Shown here in pieces: positions 37,849 through 50,200 of a stretch of DNA of 64,000 nucleotides. The DNA comes from Torymus aiolomorphi (Eukaryota; Arthropoda; Insecta; Hymenoptera; Torymidae). Numbering within the stretch: the first letter of the stretch is position 1; the number at the start of each line of letters is the position of its first letter. The stretch is from positions 69,471,522 through 69,535,521 of the forward strand of contig CM070877.1 in NCBI GenBank assembly GCA_036365515.1, written 5' to 3'. The notes below the pieces were generated by a model, which saw only the letters and a program-made list of their open reading frames with translations, made no database searches and had not been told where the DNA came from. Both the position numbers and the translations under genes were made by a program.

Positions 37849-39435
37849 GCTTGGCCTTCTCAAACAACCTCTATCCAAGAAACCAACCTTCCAGAAATGC
37901 GGGCTAAAGTCACACTCACCGCAGCCAAGTCAAACTCAAGCAAATTGTGGGAGATCATCGATCATTACTCATCACTCACTCAACTCATAAGAATAACTGG
38001 ATGGGTAATGATCGCCTGTGATCGATTGAAGGCTAAAGAAAAAACTCACCATGAATCGAAACTCACTACTGATTTACTCATCAAGGCAAAACTCTTCTGG
38101 GTCAAGAACAGTCAGCAGGTTCATTTCCACTCAGAACTTATTATGCTGAAAAATTCTCAAGTCCCAAGAAATCATGTCCTCAACCGATTGACTGCCTACA
38201 TAGACTCAACAGGAATTGTTCGAGTAGGAGGGCGGCTTCAAAAAACTCAACTCGATCATCACTCAAAACACCCAGCAATTATACCACAGCGCAGTCAACT
38301 CACCTCACTGATCATTCGGAACGCTCATCTCTCAACTCTGCACGGTGGCGCTCAACTCACCCTGGCACACACTCGGCAGGAATTTTGGATAATCGGAGGC
38401 AGAGCACCGGCCAAGTCACATATTTTAAAGTGTGTGACTTGTGCAAGGTATCGGGCTCAACGGGCTCAGCAACTCATGGGGCAATTACCCATGGCCAGGG
38501 TCACCCCATCACCACCTTTCACTCACACTGGGATCGACTACGCCGGGCCAATCACCATTAACTCATGGAAAGGTCGTGGATCCAAAACATACAAATGCTG
38601 TATTTGTATCTTTGTGTACTTCTCAACGTCAGCTGTTCATCTAGAACTGGTCAGTGACTACTCAACGGAGGGACTCTTAGCGGCATATAGACGATTCACC
38701 TCAAGGAGAGGGATACCCTCTAAACTATACTCAGACTGCGGAACAAACTTCATCGGAGCAGCAAAGGAACTGAAGATCCTATTCTCACAAAACCAACATG
38801 AAAACTCAATCGTGTACAACTCACTAGCCAACGAGGGAACCCAATGGATATTCAACCCACCTGCTGCACCTCACATGGGAGGCAAATGGGAAGCAGTCGT
38901 GAAATCAGTTAAATTTCACCTGCGACGGACCATTGGGGACACTCTACTCACCTTTGAAGCTTCAGCTACCTTGCTCACTCAAATAGAAGCATTACTCAAC
39001 TCAAGGCCGCTAGAACCACTCAGTGAAGACACAGAAGATGTCAATGCACTCATACCCGGACATTTTCTCATCGGCAAGGCATTGAACTCAGTTCCTGAAC
39101 CAAGCTTATTAAATCTCAACGAATCAAGGCTTTCCAAGTGGCAACTCATTCAACGGATCACTCAGCAATTTTGGAAGCATTGGTCAACTAAATACCTTCA
39201 ACGGCTTCAATCTATTTCTAAATGGCATCATCCCTCTCATGAGATAAAAGTGGGTTGCATGGTTCTACTCACGGATGAACACTCACCACCAAGCAAATGG
39301 CCACTCGCAAGAGTCACTCAACTTCACCCTGGAACTGACAATCTCATCAGAGTTGTAAGAATCAAGACGGCCACCACTCAACTCACACGCCCAATTGTAA
39401 AACTCGCCATCTTGCCAGTGCCAACCGGAAATTAA
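37849..39435 (+). CDS. BEL integrase and C-terminal domain (open segment)
   Basis: The open frame is 37897-39435 (512 codons). The zinc HHCC domain reads HLSTLHGG then ILKCVTC near 38330-38430. The integrase core has GIDYAGP near 38533, YSDCGTNFIG near 38731 and GGKWEAVVKS near 38880, the D, D and E. The tail LSKWQLIQRITQQFWKHWS near 39130 is the BEL/Pao C-terminal domain (DUF5641 type). It is the intact 3' end of a polyprotein whose upstream part has stops. It would insert the element with a 5-bp duplication, as observed. Confidence 0.93.
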   Translation, partial: AWPSQTTSIQETNLPEMRAKVTLTAAKSNSSKLWEIIDHYSSLTQLIRITGWVMIACDRLKAKEKTHHESKLTTDLLIKAKLFWVKNSQQVHFHSELIMLKNSQVPRNHVLNRLTAYIDSTGIVRVGGRLQKTQLDHHSKHPAIIPQRSQLTSLIIRNAHLSTLHGGAQLTLAHTRQEFWIIGGRAPAKSHILKCVTCARYRAQRAQQLMGQLPMARVTPSPPFTHTGIDYAGPITINSWKGRGSKTYKCCICIFVYFSTSAVHLELVSDYSTEGLLAAYRRFTSRRGIPSKLYSDCGTNFIGAAKELKILFSQNQHENSIVYNSLANEGTQWIFNPPAAPHMGGKWEAVVKSVKFHLRRTIGDTLLTFEASATLLTQIEALLNSRPLEPLSEDTEDVNALIPGHFLIGKALNSVPEPSLLNLNESRLSKWQLIQRITQQFWKHWSTKYLQRLQSISKWHHPSHEIKVGCMVLLTDEHSPPSKWPLARVTQLHPGTDNLIRVVRIKTATTQLTRPIVKLAILPVPTGN

Positions 39436-39448
39436 ATCAACCTGGCGG

Positions 39449-39464
39449 TTGATGGCGGGTGGAA
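39449..39464 (+). other. BEL polypurine tract
   Basis: GATGGCGGGTGGAA abuts the 3' LTR. A short purine-rich tract in this position primes plus-strand synthesis in LTR elements. Confidence 0.7.
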
Positions 39465-40552
39465 TGTTTGGGAATTCAGCAATTTGAATTCCCGCGGTTC
39501 CACTCAGCCACGGCGCGGCAGCACCTCGCGGCGTCTCGGCGGAACAGCTGAGACGCTATACTGATTCGTGCAGTATAGTCGCGAGATTGATATCTTTCTC
39601 ACACTCTCATATGCAAATATGAGAGATATTAATTTGATTAGGGTGTAGTGAGACAAATTCAAGGAAGAAGATGGAAATGGATCAATGACTCGCTCTCTCT
39701 GAAACCAGCCTTGCCACGAGAAACATCTCTCCGCTGTGCACCTACTATCGTTCATCGGAAAACTCTCAACGCAAATTCACTGGATCACTCACTTGGGACT
39801 CTCATCGCTTCTACATTCTCGCTCAACCATCACACATCAAAAGGCATCTCCGATTAATATAATCGCTGCTCCTGCCAGGTAACATCTCTCACTCCACACG
39901 AGGTCAGGTAGCGACCACTTGTTGGCCATTTTGAACGCCATTACGTCGTTGGCAAAACTCAAAGCAACAAATCAATAACATTTGTTTGCTGGTTATACTA
40001 GTTCATCGTGCTGAGCCGAGAAAGAAGAACTTCATTGGACAGACTCACTCACAAGGATCGGACACACTCATCTCATTGAAATCATCGTAGAAAACTCAAC
40101 AGGTTAGTAATCCCTCATATGGGATTCATACTATAATACAGTAATTGCTTTACTGAATTACACTCACTAAGTGGACATGATTTAGCATTCATGTCAAAGT
40201 GTAATGAAACCAGTGAATAAAACTCAACAAACAGTGGTACGATAAACTTGCCTTTTTATTCCTGAATAATCTCAACCAACCAGTTCGTCGCTTAGACTTC
40301 ATTTAAGAAAATATAGTGAATGTAGAAATCATTTATAGTTCAATTACCTTTATTCAATATTGTACTCTACTCTAGTCATCAAAATAGTTTATTTTATATT
40401 CTTGTTATACCCAATGTAATTTAATGTACTTATTAAGGCCAAATATGACTGTGAAAAATATAACATGAAGTTTATATATAAATTGTGTTCGACTCAACTT
40501 ATTTCATCACCCACAGCATGTTACTCATTTAAACTTATGGAATTCTCAAACA
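39465..40552 (+). repeat. BEL 3' LTR
   Basis: 1088 bp, same tips as the 5' LTR. It lacks the 24-bp segment and has scattered transitions. It is followed by CCCAT and then Copia integrase sequence. Confidence 0.93.
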
Positions 40553-41126
40553 CCCATGTAACTACGAAAGAAACATGACTGAAAAGCGACTGAAACAGTG
40601 GAAGCATGTGCAGTGAAAATAGAGACAGAGAAACAAACGATGAGATTTGTTCGGGCTTCGAAAACATAAGAGACAGAAAATTAAGCAATGTAAATGAAGT
40701 AACTGAAAATGAGAAACCACCGTGCGATAGAGAGCGACAGAATCCTTTACAGATCATACATGCTAATGTTTATGGGTATGATAAGCCCTATTACGTAACC
40801 AAAAAGATACAAATATATTTCTGTCTTCGTGGATGATTTTTCTCGTTTAGCCATGGTCTATACGATGAAAAGAAAAGATGAGACAGGGTACTGTTTTTAA
40901 TCTTTGAAAGAAATGCCCGAATTTTTGCTAGGAAAAGATACGAAGGTTTGCTATTTGCGAAGCGATCAGAGAACAGAATTCACGAGTGAATATGCGACTG
41001 AGTGAATATGCGACTGAGTGAATATGCGACTGAGTGAATGTGTTCTGAGAAAGTTAAATATAAAACTACAGCTGGCGTGTCCTGATAAGCCGCGCCGTGA
41101 TGGTGCCGATGAAATGTTTGGGGGGG
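40553..41126 (+). pseudogene. Copia integrase remnant
   Basis: After the BEL insertion, frames read PLQIIHANVYG (first Asp position replaced), [18 protein letters not shown], then KVCYLRSDQRTEFTSEYA (second catalytic Asp) and ACPDKPRRDG. These correspond to the Copia integrase core order. Frameshifts occur near 40830 and 40895, and GTGAATATGCGACTGA is triplicated at about 40985-41035. Similarity stops at about 41126. Confidence 0.75.
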
Positions 41127-41786
41127 GGTCCAAAGTTTAGACGATCCACTTTAAAATTGAAGTCAACTCTAGACGTTCTCCATTCCGACATAAGCTAGTG
41201 AAGATTGTGCAAAATTCCGAAATTCTAAATTACGAAAATCATATTTTCGAATGTAACAATTCACCTACTGTCCAAAACATCGAATTTCATCAATACTATT
41301 TCAAAAGGAATGAAACTCGTTTCTAACGATTGATTTCGATATATCATCCGAAATCAATCATTAGTTCACGATTTCGAGACTAAGATTTTAAACACACGTA
41401 ATATTATCAACGCTCATTCATTAGAAAAATGGTAAGAATAATGACTAAATAATCGAAAAATTAGATAAAAGAAAATGAAAATGTAGATTAATTTATAAAT
41501 CAATTTTGAAGAATGACGTTGTTAAAAGAATGTACTGTTAATTATCACGAAAATAAAACAAAAATTATGGTATTATGCTAGAATTATATTACTTTCGAGA
41601 TATAGATAATAGAAAAATTATAATGACTATATCCATATATTCGACTGTAAGCTATTTAGATAAAGGACATAACGATTGCCCAAAGTTGCGACAACTATTT
41701 TTAGAATAATCAAACTTTCGACATATACATAACTCAGCTAACTCATTAAATCTGATTAGTACAAAGAGATGGCGTTAGTAGTCCTG

Positions 41787-41865
<79 letters not shown>

Positions 41866-43540
41866 GATATAACTCATCCATTAAATTTGATTGGCACAAA
41901 GAGATGGCGTTAGTAGTCCTCACATGGGACCGATTTTTCATCTGATTCATGTTGGATCTTTAGGGATTATTTATTCTTATAATCGTTTACTTACAATCCG
42001 ATGGTCGTAAAAAAATATATGTTAATAATCTATGTTAATAATGATACCGTAAGTATAAAAAAATTCTTCATTTACTATTCAATTTTAACGTTTGCTAAAG
42101 GAAACTTGCAACTTGCTAAGGAAAAAATTAAAAAATATATGCTTTGTAATGTGCAATTGTTTCAAATTAATTATACAAGGTGAATTTGTATCAAAAAAGT
42201 ATAAAGTACAGCGAACAGAGTATATATTTCTGAATTGTAACCATAAATGAAATTATGAAATTTCATTTTTTCTTTTATTTACCATTTTATAATAACACAG
42301 TATAATATGTAATGTAGACATACCTTCAAGTGTTCTATACTACGATAATTGTAGATGTTGTCTAGTGACTGTTACGCTGCTGCACAATTTAAAAATTTTT
42401 AAATTAATACTTTTTCTTATTTATGGATAAAAACGAACAGTGGTTTTATTTCATAATTATATATCAATCTGAAATAAATTTTGGTATTTACACTTTATAC
42501 AATTGATATTTTAAGTAATCGTAAGACTTTTAGATGACTTGATTACAGTTATATATTTATTTTTTTTAATAACGGTTTCTTTTTCAAATAACACGTTAAT
42601 AATAAAATATCGTTAATTTTATATCAAGGATAAGAAATAGTCTTTTAAATAACACCCCATTTGTAACATAAGGTCTAAATAAAATGCTTTCAAATAGTTG
42701 TTATGATGTAAAAAGTAGTATTTAATTGATACGATCAATAGTTGATTAATGGATAGCTTAATCTGTGCTTATTAACTCAAGCATAAACTAATATAATCAT
42801 AAATGTCTATTTCTCATATATAAAAAATCGTCACAAATATATTTTATTTGAAACATTAGTAATTTTTAGCTGTAATATTTGTAGTAATACAATGTTCTAA
42901 GATAATATTAAAGGTAAGTTAATTTAATTATTTACTTTATTATTCACAATTATATAGCGTAGTAAAACAACATGTATGTACATTACCACCACAATAAGTG
43001 GAAATATTTTGTAAAAGTACCGATGTTATCTAAAAAAATCTACCCTATTCGATAATACAAAGATTGCAATATAAATGAGAAAGAAAATATTTTAATGTGA
43101 TTTTATTCTTCTTTAGTGGTTAATTATTATTACAGAAAGTTGTCGGTCTCATCGAGGCGAAAAATAAACCGATACAATTGCTACCAATCTATAAATATTT
43201 ATACTTCCATTACGATATTATCGTGGTTTGTAAAAAATTATAAATTTAAAACGTTTTCCTGAAAGCAAAATTCTCGTATTTGATAATATTTTAAATATCT
43301 AATTGTAGTTTATTGTGCTGCCGCTTATTGTTTTGGCAACTGACCCTTTCTCAGATTTCTGCGTCTCGTTTTTTTCGTTACATCCCGTTGGGCGATCAAG
43401 CACAGAAAAAAATCCTTAGTTGTCCATTCAACGCCTTCTTAAGAGGAAAAAATCACCTAAAACGAGCGCTCCGAAGTCAAGCACAGGCCACAATATAGAA
43501 TATTGATATTACTTCCGCATCCATTATAAAATAGTATGAC
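41127..43540. other. AT-rich gene-free stretch with CA microsatellite
   Basis: (CA)n occupies about 41790-41863. It is flanked by a direct 40-bp repeat, ACAAAGAGATGGCGTTAGTA, at about 41760 and 41897. The rest is AT-rich with no supported gene; short open frames at 42.0 and 43.3 kb lack any recognisable content. Confidence 0.6.
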
Positions 43541-43750
43541 ACGTGTATCGTACATTATTTTATAGCACTGACTGCATAAATCCGCCATGTCACGCCTATT
43601 CGTGCCATTAGCAGTCCATTTTTGCACCGTGTAGTATCGCCCGAGCGATAGCGAGGGTGATAAGCACGGTGCAATAATGGACTACTTATGTCATGGATAG
43701 GCGTGACATAAATGAGGATTTATGCCACGCAGTGCTATAAAAATTATAAA
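43541..43750. mobile_element. Palindromic MITE, copy A
   Basis: Inverted arms run TAGCACTGACTGCATAAATC ... GCCACGCAGTGCTATA with TGTCACGCCTATTC and its complement inside. The apex has CGAGCGATAGCGAGGG. A related copy lies at 54627-54790. Confidence 0.75.
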
Positions 43751-44091
43751 ACAAACCTCTCGTTGTAACGAAGTATTGAAATCCAGAAGAAGTGCACATT
43801 TTGGAATCTTTAATATACTATATAAAAGTAATAAATTTTTTTTTGTAATTTATTTAATGGCACAAGCATAAAAATTACATAGAATGTTATATCCTTTTTT
43901 TTTATTAGAAAATCGAAAATTTCGCTGAGTCGTTGAACACCGTTACAATATCTTTCAATAAGTTACATGTCGTGCACACACGATCTTTCAATAAGTTACT
44001 TAAGTTACATCATACAATAAGTTTTGAACCTTGTTTTAACATTAATGGCTCAAGTCTTGCATTTAATACATCGTATTTTTAAATCAACACA
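43751..44091. other. 3' flank of the MULE-RING gene
   Basis: AT-rich sequence downstream of the minus-strand stop codon at 44092. Several AATAAA-like strings could act as poly(A) signals. Nothing else seen. Confidence 0.5.
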
Positions 44092-44258
44092 TCACACAAA
44101 GAACAGTTTTACTAATGAATCAATCGATCTTCGACAAAAAGGACACCTTGGGTCCACTGCAATCACTCTTGTTGCACATTCTTCGCAACAGCACGTGTGT
44201 CCACAGGGCACAAATGCGCAGTTACTTGGTACCGTTAAACAACAAACGCACACATTTC
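44092..44258 (-). other. RING-finger terminal exon
   Basis: It follows an acceptor TTTTTACAG at 44259-44267 and enters in phase 1, which matches the donor of the exon ending at 49049. It reads CVCCLTVPSNC, FVPCGHTCC, CEEC and CPFC, then a short hydrophobic tail and TGA. The CVCC...CGH...CPFC pattern resembles RINGs of the IAP/MGRN1 class. It lies 4.8 kb from the preceding exon, so the link between them rests on phase and strand and needs transcript support. Confidence 0.8.
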
Positions 44259-47200
44259 CTGTAAAAATTAAAGATATTTAGTATTTAGGGTTATTTTTGT
44301 TAAATTGATCTTTTAATAGAATACGCTTGAGTAATTTTTATTCTTTACACAGTTACGTTAGCTTATGAGAATCATACGTTCACTAATAAATTTAGAGAAT
44401 AATAACTACATAATATGAACAATAAGAATAACCTCAAAGGCATAGTGATCATATAATTATTTCTGTTTTGAAAAATCAATGGATGAAATGTGTCATCCCA
44501 ATATAAGAAGAAACCGCTGCCAATTCATTGGGTGCACATGGCTTTCTCAAATTTAATAAATTTAATCTAATCGATTCACTCCTCGAAGTTTATAGTACAA
44601 GCGCACTAATAATAAAAAATACTTTTATAATTCATTTGACAACTATATCATAGTGGATATCGGCTTATTTTTTTTTTCTTATTTAATCACTTTCTTGTTC
44701 GATGATGAATTGGATTATTAATTTTAAATATTATCATTAAAATTTTTTTTTTATACGTAAGTAAATCAATTAATTTTCATCACATTCTTAATTGAAATAG
44801 ATACAACATGCATTTGCACAATTTCTGTGATTGGTTCAGTTAAATATACGCGATGCCGTTATGTCGCGGAACTTTGAAATTGAACATTTTCTTGGATACT
44901 TTTCAATAATAATTTTTAATAAAACAGAATAAATAATAAAAATTATAATTTAGAAACTGTGGGAGTCCGTTCAGCGTGCTCAACCAATAAAAGGAACAAC
45001 GATGAGTACCCTCAACCACGAGTACTAAATTTGTTATCTGAATAACAAATAATAGGAGGCCGTGCATCTCGCTCAACTTACAGAAGGAGCTAGAATACGT
45101 TCCCTCAACCATTATGCGTTTGACTTACACGTTAATTATATAGGGAGGATAAATGCGGCGACTTGTACAACATCAAAAAATAAGCGTTGAATGTTCTGCA
45201 AATGAATACAAAGAAACGCGTTCCATATAAAACGTTACAAATATTTTCAAAATAGTATAGACGAAATAGTAATTAAGTTTAACATCATAATTATTAATCT
45301 ACTGTATTTATATTAATAATTAATTAAGATATCACATTAAATAAATGAATAAATAATTATAATTTAGAAACTGTGGGAGTCCGTTTATCGTGATCAACCA
45401 ATAAAAGGAACAACGATGAGTACCCTCAACCACGAGTACTAAAGGTGTTATCTGAATAACAAATAATAGGAGGCCGTGCATCGCGCTCAACTTACAGAAG
45501 GAGCTACAATACGTTCCCTCAACCATTATGCGTTTGACTTACACGTTAATTATACAGGGAGCATAAATGCGACTTGTATAACATCAAAAAATAAGCGTTG
45601 AATGTTCTGCAAAAGAATACAAAGAAACGCGTTCGATATAAAACGTTACAAATATTTTCAATAAAATATACGAAATAGTAATTAAGTTTAACATCATAAT
45701 TATTAATCTACTGTATTTATATTAATAATTAATTAAGATATCACGTTAAATAAATGAATAAATAATAAAAATTATAATTTAGAAACTGTGGGAGTCCGTT
45801 CATCGTGCTCAACCAATAAAAGGAAGAACGATGAGTACCCTCAACCACGAGTACTAAAGGTGTTATCTGAATAACAAATAATAGGAGGCCGTGCATCGCG
45901 CTCAACTTACAGAAGGAGCTACAATACGTTCCCTCAACCATTATGCGTTTGACTTACACGTTAATTATATGGGGAGCATAAATGCGACTTGTATAACATC
46001 AAAAAATAAGCGTTGAATGTTCTGCAAAAGAATACAAAGAAACGGGTTCCATATTAAACGTTTTAATTTTAATAAATTATTTAAATTTTTTATTATCGAG
46101 AGATCACGATAAACAAATGAAATTAATAATAAAAATTATACTTTTTAAACGGTAGGAGTCCGTACATCGTGCGCAATTAATAAAGGGAAATACGATAAGT
46201 ACCCTCAACCATATTGTGTGGTTATCTTCAAAAATAATGGGAAGCCGTGCATAGCGGTCTTAGTATTAAATGGAGATTTAATGCGCATGACTCTGCCTTA
46301 TGTTGTCAGTTGCAGCAGAGAAATTGTTAAATAAATTTAATTTAAAAAATAAGAATCTCCCATTCGTATCCTCAAACTTTCATTCTTTAATAAACTTATT
46401 TAACATGAACATTAAAAAATTTTCTGCCAATGCATTACTTTCTACAACAGGTAAATAAACTTAAAAATGTTGAATCTAATTGCCAATTATTTTTTGATCA
46501 CATAATACAATTTTAATTGTTTTCTTTCTCCATTTTCAATAATCGATGATTTTTTGAGAAATCAATATTTCGTTAACACAATAAATCATTGAATTAAACT
46601 TTTCCTGACTACATTAATAAATTTTTTCATTCACCTTCGTAACATAAATAATTCCAAAGCTATAATAAGAAAAAGTGATATGATGCTATCAACTCTTCTT
46701 GTTTGGAAATAAAATCGATTGGATATGAGATTATAAGGTCCATTGTCAAAAACGCTGAGATATGAGTGTGTTCATTTAGGATATAGTTCGATGACCCGGA
46801 TGCATTGAACTATGCTTGCAGTTGCCAATGAATAACATGTTTCGTCGACATTATCTTTTTAACCATGTTTTTTGTGGCATAATATTAACGAGAAAATTAC
46901 TCAAACGTAAAATAAAAATATCAATAACACAAATATTAGTAATAACATAATGTACAACAGGTAAGAAAATAAACGTTTATTAAGTATGTTTAATAGTATA
47001 TTACGCACCTAGGGAGAAAAAAACCTGGACAATCCACAGCTTGTGTAAATTGCCACCCGAGCCGAAGGCGAGGGTGGCAAACACGAGATTTGGGCTGGCC
47101 AATTTTACTCCCGTGGAGCGTATACTATTTTTCCTCACACCGAGGCCGAAAATGCCACATTCTCGTTTTTGCGCCGGGCGGGAATGTTGTACTTTCGGCC

Positions 47201-50200
47201 CGATGTGAGGAAAACGTATTTTATTACATGTTGTACACAAGTTTAATTAACTTTTTCATTCACCATATTCGCAAACTGTATTTTTCAGAGGCATTTACAC
47301 ATTTTAGAATTTTCTTTTTTTTATCGGGATGAAAAAATTTAAAATATTTCAATAGCTAAGGTAAAAATGACAATAGAAAGAGTGCTATCGTATTATCAAT
47401 TTACCGTTATTACCACATTAGTATATAAGGATTGTCAGTAATTTACGCAAGCATGAAAATACGATGTATAGATCACGCTTTTAGATATTCCTAAACATTC
47501 CAGCTTGAGTAAATTTTCTCGTATTTTTTCATATACAATTGAAGGCCCGGATGCAATAATAATAACCCGCTTAGCGCTGGAAAACACGTAAAAGTATTGT
47601 TCCAAAGGGACAAATTTTTGAAGTCGTCGAATTAATTTTTAAAAACATACTACCTTGTAGGCAACGAAGAGGCGAATCTTTCCTCTCAAGAAATTTTTGT
47701 TATTCGTTTTTATTTTCAAGATAAAAATTGAAAGCGAAAAATTTCACTCACTTTTCCTCGATAGGTTTTTGAAACATGAATCGCTCTAATTTGCTCAAAA
47801 CTTATAGAAATTATTGGAAATTTCAAAGGGATACGCAAAATAGTCAAGCTATGCTTATAGATTGATAAAATATCAAAAAAGCAATTATTGTTGATATTTA
47901 TTTAATTGTAAATACGTGGCAGTAGTTAATTACGTTTTGTTCTGTACTTCAACGGAAAAAAGTAGTTAAGAAGAACTTTCACCAGGGGTACATTTGTTCC
48001 TCTATATTTCAACAAGTTTTGGACAAAGTCTCAGGCCGATTCTATAAAAAAAATGGCTAAATTAGAGCAATATTAGTAAAAGGCGTGCTAGCGGCAACGG
48101 CAGGGAGACACGAGTTTTTTGTTTTGGTCGCGCCTCATGCTTTCTTATTGCAAGCGCTGAAAATGCGTACGCCGTCACCTCTAGCGCGCATTTTACTCAT
48201 ATTGTTCTAATTTAGCCGTTTTTTATCGAATCGATCTAAAACTCCGTACAAAAATTATTCAAATATGGTGGAACAAATGCCTCGCTGGAGGTTCTTCGTA
48301 GCTTCAACTTCCCTCGATACTTTTCTCCCTTCAAGTTAACGAAAGCTAACTATCGCCACGTATTTACAATAAAATACACATCAACAATTATTACTTTTCT
48401 GATATTTTATCAATCTACAGACATCGCTGAAATATTCTGCGTATACCTTTTTTAATATGGAAGCATTTCAATAACGTTTGAGCAAGATGGAGCAATTTAT
48501 GTTTAAACAAACCTATCGAAAAACAATGAGTGAAATTTTTGGTTTTCAAATTTTGATCTTGAAAATAAAAACGATTAAAGAAAAGATTCCTTTGGGAGAA
48601 AGATTCGCCTCTTCATTCTCTACAAGTTAGTATTTTTTAAAAATCTATTTGACGACTTTGAAAATTCGGCCGTTTTGACAATATTTTCACGTGTTTTCGA
48701 GCACTAAGCGGGTTATTGCATCCGGGGCTTCAATTATTAAATACATGGGAGATTTCACACCAAGTTCGCAGCAGTAGCTCGAAATTCCAGAAAATAATTA
48801 ATGTAATTCATCAAATTTCTCTATTTCATAAATAATTAATTTTTTGCATTTTTTATTGAAATGTAAACTTTTGTCATGATAACATTTTTAAATTTATTGC
48901 AAATTTTTTATGAATACGAAAAACTATTTACCAATAATATATGAAACAAAAACATTGATGTTTAAGTTAATCAAACAACAATTTCGATACGCTCTCTGAA
49001 AAATACGGTTGTAAATAAAGTTTTGAATAAAGTTAACATTGTTATTACCTTGTCGGACTGCACCACCATCAAAACGCGGATCTATATCCATGTCAGTCGG
49101 AATATCCCCTTCCACATTCATTGGGGGTTGGGCATTTTCTGCTTGCGGAACCACCTGTAGTTGTACTCCTGCAACGCGAATCACGTCATCAGTAAATATC
49201 CGTTAATACACCCGAGTTACGTAGTTATAATTGATGATTATTTGTAACATTAAAGTGCCTTATCACAAGAGAATAGTATATTACGCATTTAGGGAGGAAA
49301 ATTAATGAATGTCTCAGAACACATGTAAATTGTCTCCCCAGCCGAAGGCGAGGGTGACAAACATGCGATCTGAGGGAATCTTTATTTTTCCTTCCTACGT
49401 GCCCATACTTTTTTTTCGCCATAGCCGTGCCGAAAATATCATATTCGCATTTTTGAGCCGGAAGCGAAAGTGGTACTTTCGGCTAGGGTATGGCGAAAAA
49501 ATAATTTCATACGCGATGGTTAAGCGATAAAACTATGCACGACAAAAGTTTATTAAAAACGTAAACAATACATGTTGCACGGGCAAGCGCGCGTATTAAA
49601 ACTATACTAAAACGAAAAATAAAGCATTGAAATAATTAAAATCATGTTATATTACCTAGTGCCATCGCATCATTTTCATCGTGCCCAATCAGTTCGATAG
49701 GAGCCGGAGCCTCTACTTCTACATCTATTGGGGGTTGTGCGATCATCTCTGGTTGTGGAAGCAACGGTAGTTGTATTGCTGCATTAAAAATCAAGTTTAG
49801 CAATAACGACAATTGTAGCAATAAATTAAAAGATTCTTTAAAAATAAATATCTCTTAATATTACAGCATTCGAATGGTTAAATGAAATGGTTCATAATAT
49901 CAATACGCATTATAGCTAAATTTTAAGTTCTTTTCATAACAATTAATTTATTTTGAACACACCTTCTACCGCTCCGTTGTTCTCAAGCGGCGGAATCACT
50001 AAGCGTCGACGACTGCGCCATCGTGGAACCTCAACACCGCCATCATTTACAGCCGCCTCGTCTTGATCCAACACCGCTAGTACCGGTCGTGCTGCGACAT
50101 TATTCGCCTGCCTTTCAGCCAAAACAGGCATGTCTTCTAGTAGTATTGGCCGAGGTTCAGGTCTCAGTACGGCCATCAATTCGACGTCGACTTCATTTTC

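Larger units (their letters stand above)
32794..40552 (+). mobile_element. BEL/Pao LTR retrotransposon
   Basis: 5' LTR 32794-33905 and 3' LTR 39465-40552 have TGTTTGG...CAAACA tips, with a 5-bp CCCAT duplication at 32789-32793 and 40553-40557. One reading frame spans Gag, protease, reverse transcriptase, RNase H, integrase and a C-terminal domain. By eye the LTRs differ at roughly 18-20 positions plus a 24-bp gap near the 5' end, so the insertion is fairly recent. It is the youngest datable event in this Copia block. Confidence 0.95.
28761..41126 (+). mobile_element. Degenerate Copia internal region, interrupted by BEL
   Basis: Leader 28779-30158, gag-like 30159-32190, protease/pre-integrase 32500-32793, then the BEL/Pao insertion (32794-40552), then integrase 40553-41126. 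Similarity ends at about 41126, so reverse transcriptase, RNase H and the 3' LTR are missing. All coding parts carry stops and shifts. Confidence 0.8.

Noticed and set aside
43313..43498. 61-codon plus-strand frame
   Set aside because: No motif, no context, and close to a palindromic MITE.
44903..45941. Family of 64-69 residue proteins on the minus strand
   Set aside because: Conservation matches the 414-bp DNA repeat exactly, with no domain and no independent start context.
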